Assembly: GCF_001482305.1 (NCBI RefSeq)
Contig: NZ_LOHP01000063.1
Coordinates: forward strand, 1-64,000
Source of the DNA: Leucobacter sp. G161
Lineage (GTDB): Bacteria > Actinomycetota > Actinomycetes > Actinomycetales > Microbacteriaceae
DNA length: 64,000 bases
Direction: 5' to 3'
In this document: piece by piece, positions 63,379 through 64,000 of the stretch
Layout: each line of letters begins with the position of its first letter
How positions within the stretch are numbered: the first letter of the stretch is position 1
Translations under genes and position numbers: made by a program
The notes under the pieces: model-generated
What the model was told of the DNA's origin: nothing
Database searches by the model: none
The model's input: only the letters and a program-made list of their open reading frames with translations

Positions 63379-64000
63379 CTAGTTGGCCGCTACGAAGTAG
63401 AGGCGCTTGTTGACGAACTCATCGATACCGACCGGCCCCATTTCGCGCCCAAAACCCGAGCGTTTAACACCTCCGAACGGAAGTTCTGCTGCCTCGGCCG
63501 CGATGATATTGACATGTGCCATGCCAACCTCGAGGCGTGCGGCGACCCTCGCAGCGCGGGCCTCATCCCTGGAAAACACCGATCCGCCGAGACCGAGCGC
63601 ACAGTCGTTCGCGAGCTCGAGTGCCTCCTCATCGCTTGATACCCGGTATACGATCGCTACAGGACCGAAAATTTCCTCACTGTATGAGTCAGATCCTCGT
63701 GGTACCCCGGTGAGTACCGCCGGGGAGTAGTAAGCGGCGGACCCATCGCACAGTTCACCGCCAGCCTCGAGGGTCGCACCCGCGGCCACTGCGCGCGTAA
63801 CCTGGGCGTGCACAGTTTCAGCCGCTGCGCGTGATGAGAGCGGTGCGTACGCACCCGGCGGGAGGTCGAGCTGGTCACCCGGGACCAGTCCCGTCGCGAG
63901 CTTTTTCAGCTCGGCGACGAACTCATCGTAGATGTCGGCCATGACGATGAGCCGCTTGTTCGAGTTGCAGACCTGGCCGCCGTTATAGACACGGAAGTTC
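63379..64000 (-). CDS. Aldehyde dehydrogenase, C-terminal part (cut by window end)
   Basis: The last 206 codons of an aldehyde dehydrogenase whose 5' part lies beyond 64000. The nucleophilic cysteine is in YNGGQVCNSNKRLIVM. The catalytic region continues with VTRAVAAGATLEAGGELCDG, EIFGPVAIVYRV and ELPFGGVKRSGFGREMGPVG. The context suggests alpha-ketoglutarate-semialdehyde dehydrogenase, the last step of hydroxyproline breakdown; succinate-semialdehyde-type activity is possible. The open frame runs to the window edge without a start. Confidence 0.88.
   Translation of the reverse strand, partial: NFRVYNGGQVCNSNKRLIVMADIYDEFVAELKKLATGLVPGDQLDLPPGAYAPLSSRAAAETVHAQVTRAVAAGATLEAGGELCDGSAAYYSPAVLTGVPRGSDSYSEEIFGPVAIVYRVSSDEEALELANDCALGLGGSVFSRDEARAARVAARLEVGMAHVNIIAAEAAELPFGGVKRSGFGREMGPVGIDEFVNKRLYFVAAN

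Overview
This is a GC-rich actinobacterial chromosome segment. Classical menaquinone genes, a long biotin-dependent pyruvate carboxylase, GTG/TTG starts, stop/start overlaps and DtxR-type iron boxes fit the family Microbacteriaceae. A Leucobacter-like genus is my guess from gene content, not a computed placement.

Layout. 1-7516: tRNA-Arg(ACG), an acyl-CoA ligase, divergent apt with a large DUF2207-type membrane protein, and a second acyl-CoA ligase. 7513-13475: menaquinone genes menC, menB, menE and menA, interrupted by a VIT-family metal transporter behind two iron boxes and by an 875-base gap rich in palindromic repeats. 13439-20505: an acyltransferase-3 membrane protein, a possible leader peptide, a heterodimeric ABC exporter, an HPP-family protein and a surface protein. 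20601-22213: tRNA-Ser(GCT), an LCP cell-wall ligase and an orphaned tRNA terminator.

22216-30334 is an 8.1 kb integrated element in the 3' end of tRNA-Ser(TGA). It has 25-bp direct repeats at both ends, a tyrosine integrase, an excisionase-like protein, twin operators, a putative replication protein, a terminase-small-subunit-like protein, a scaffold-like protein and an HK97-type major capsid protein. I see no portal, large terminase, tail or lysis genes. It looks like a capsid-carrying phage satellite and is the most interesting locus here.

30310-39373: tRNA-Ser(TGA), a HAD phosphatase, serS, a lipid-kinase-like protein, a PadR regulator with its membrane partner, pheA, phosphoglucomutase and a NagD-like phosphatase broken by a one-base frameshift. 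39397-47495: an uncharacterised catabolic-looking cluster (fused carboxyltransferase, CaiB CoA-transferase, M20 amidohydrolase and two membrane proteins, one DUF5058) divergent from an amidase and a double-domain Lrp regulator. 47519-54814: pyrE, a polar amino-acid ABC importer in one operon with lysA, a divergent PucR regulator and a sirtuin. 55036-58434: pyc. 58588-64000: a hydroxyproline-degradation operon (two SDRs, a proline-racemase-family protein, a DapA-family deaminase, a D-hydroxyproline dehydrogenase and an aldehyde dehydrogenase cut by the window end).

Two families of dispersed palindromic repeats lie between genes, at 10.6, 35.6 and 54.9 kb and at 10.5 and 11.2 kb.
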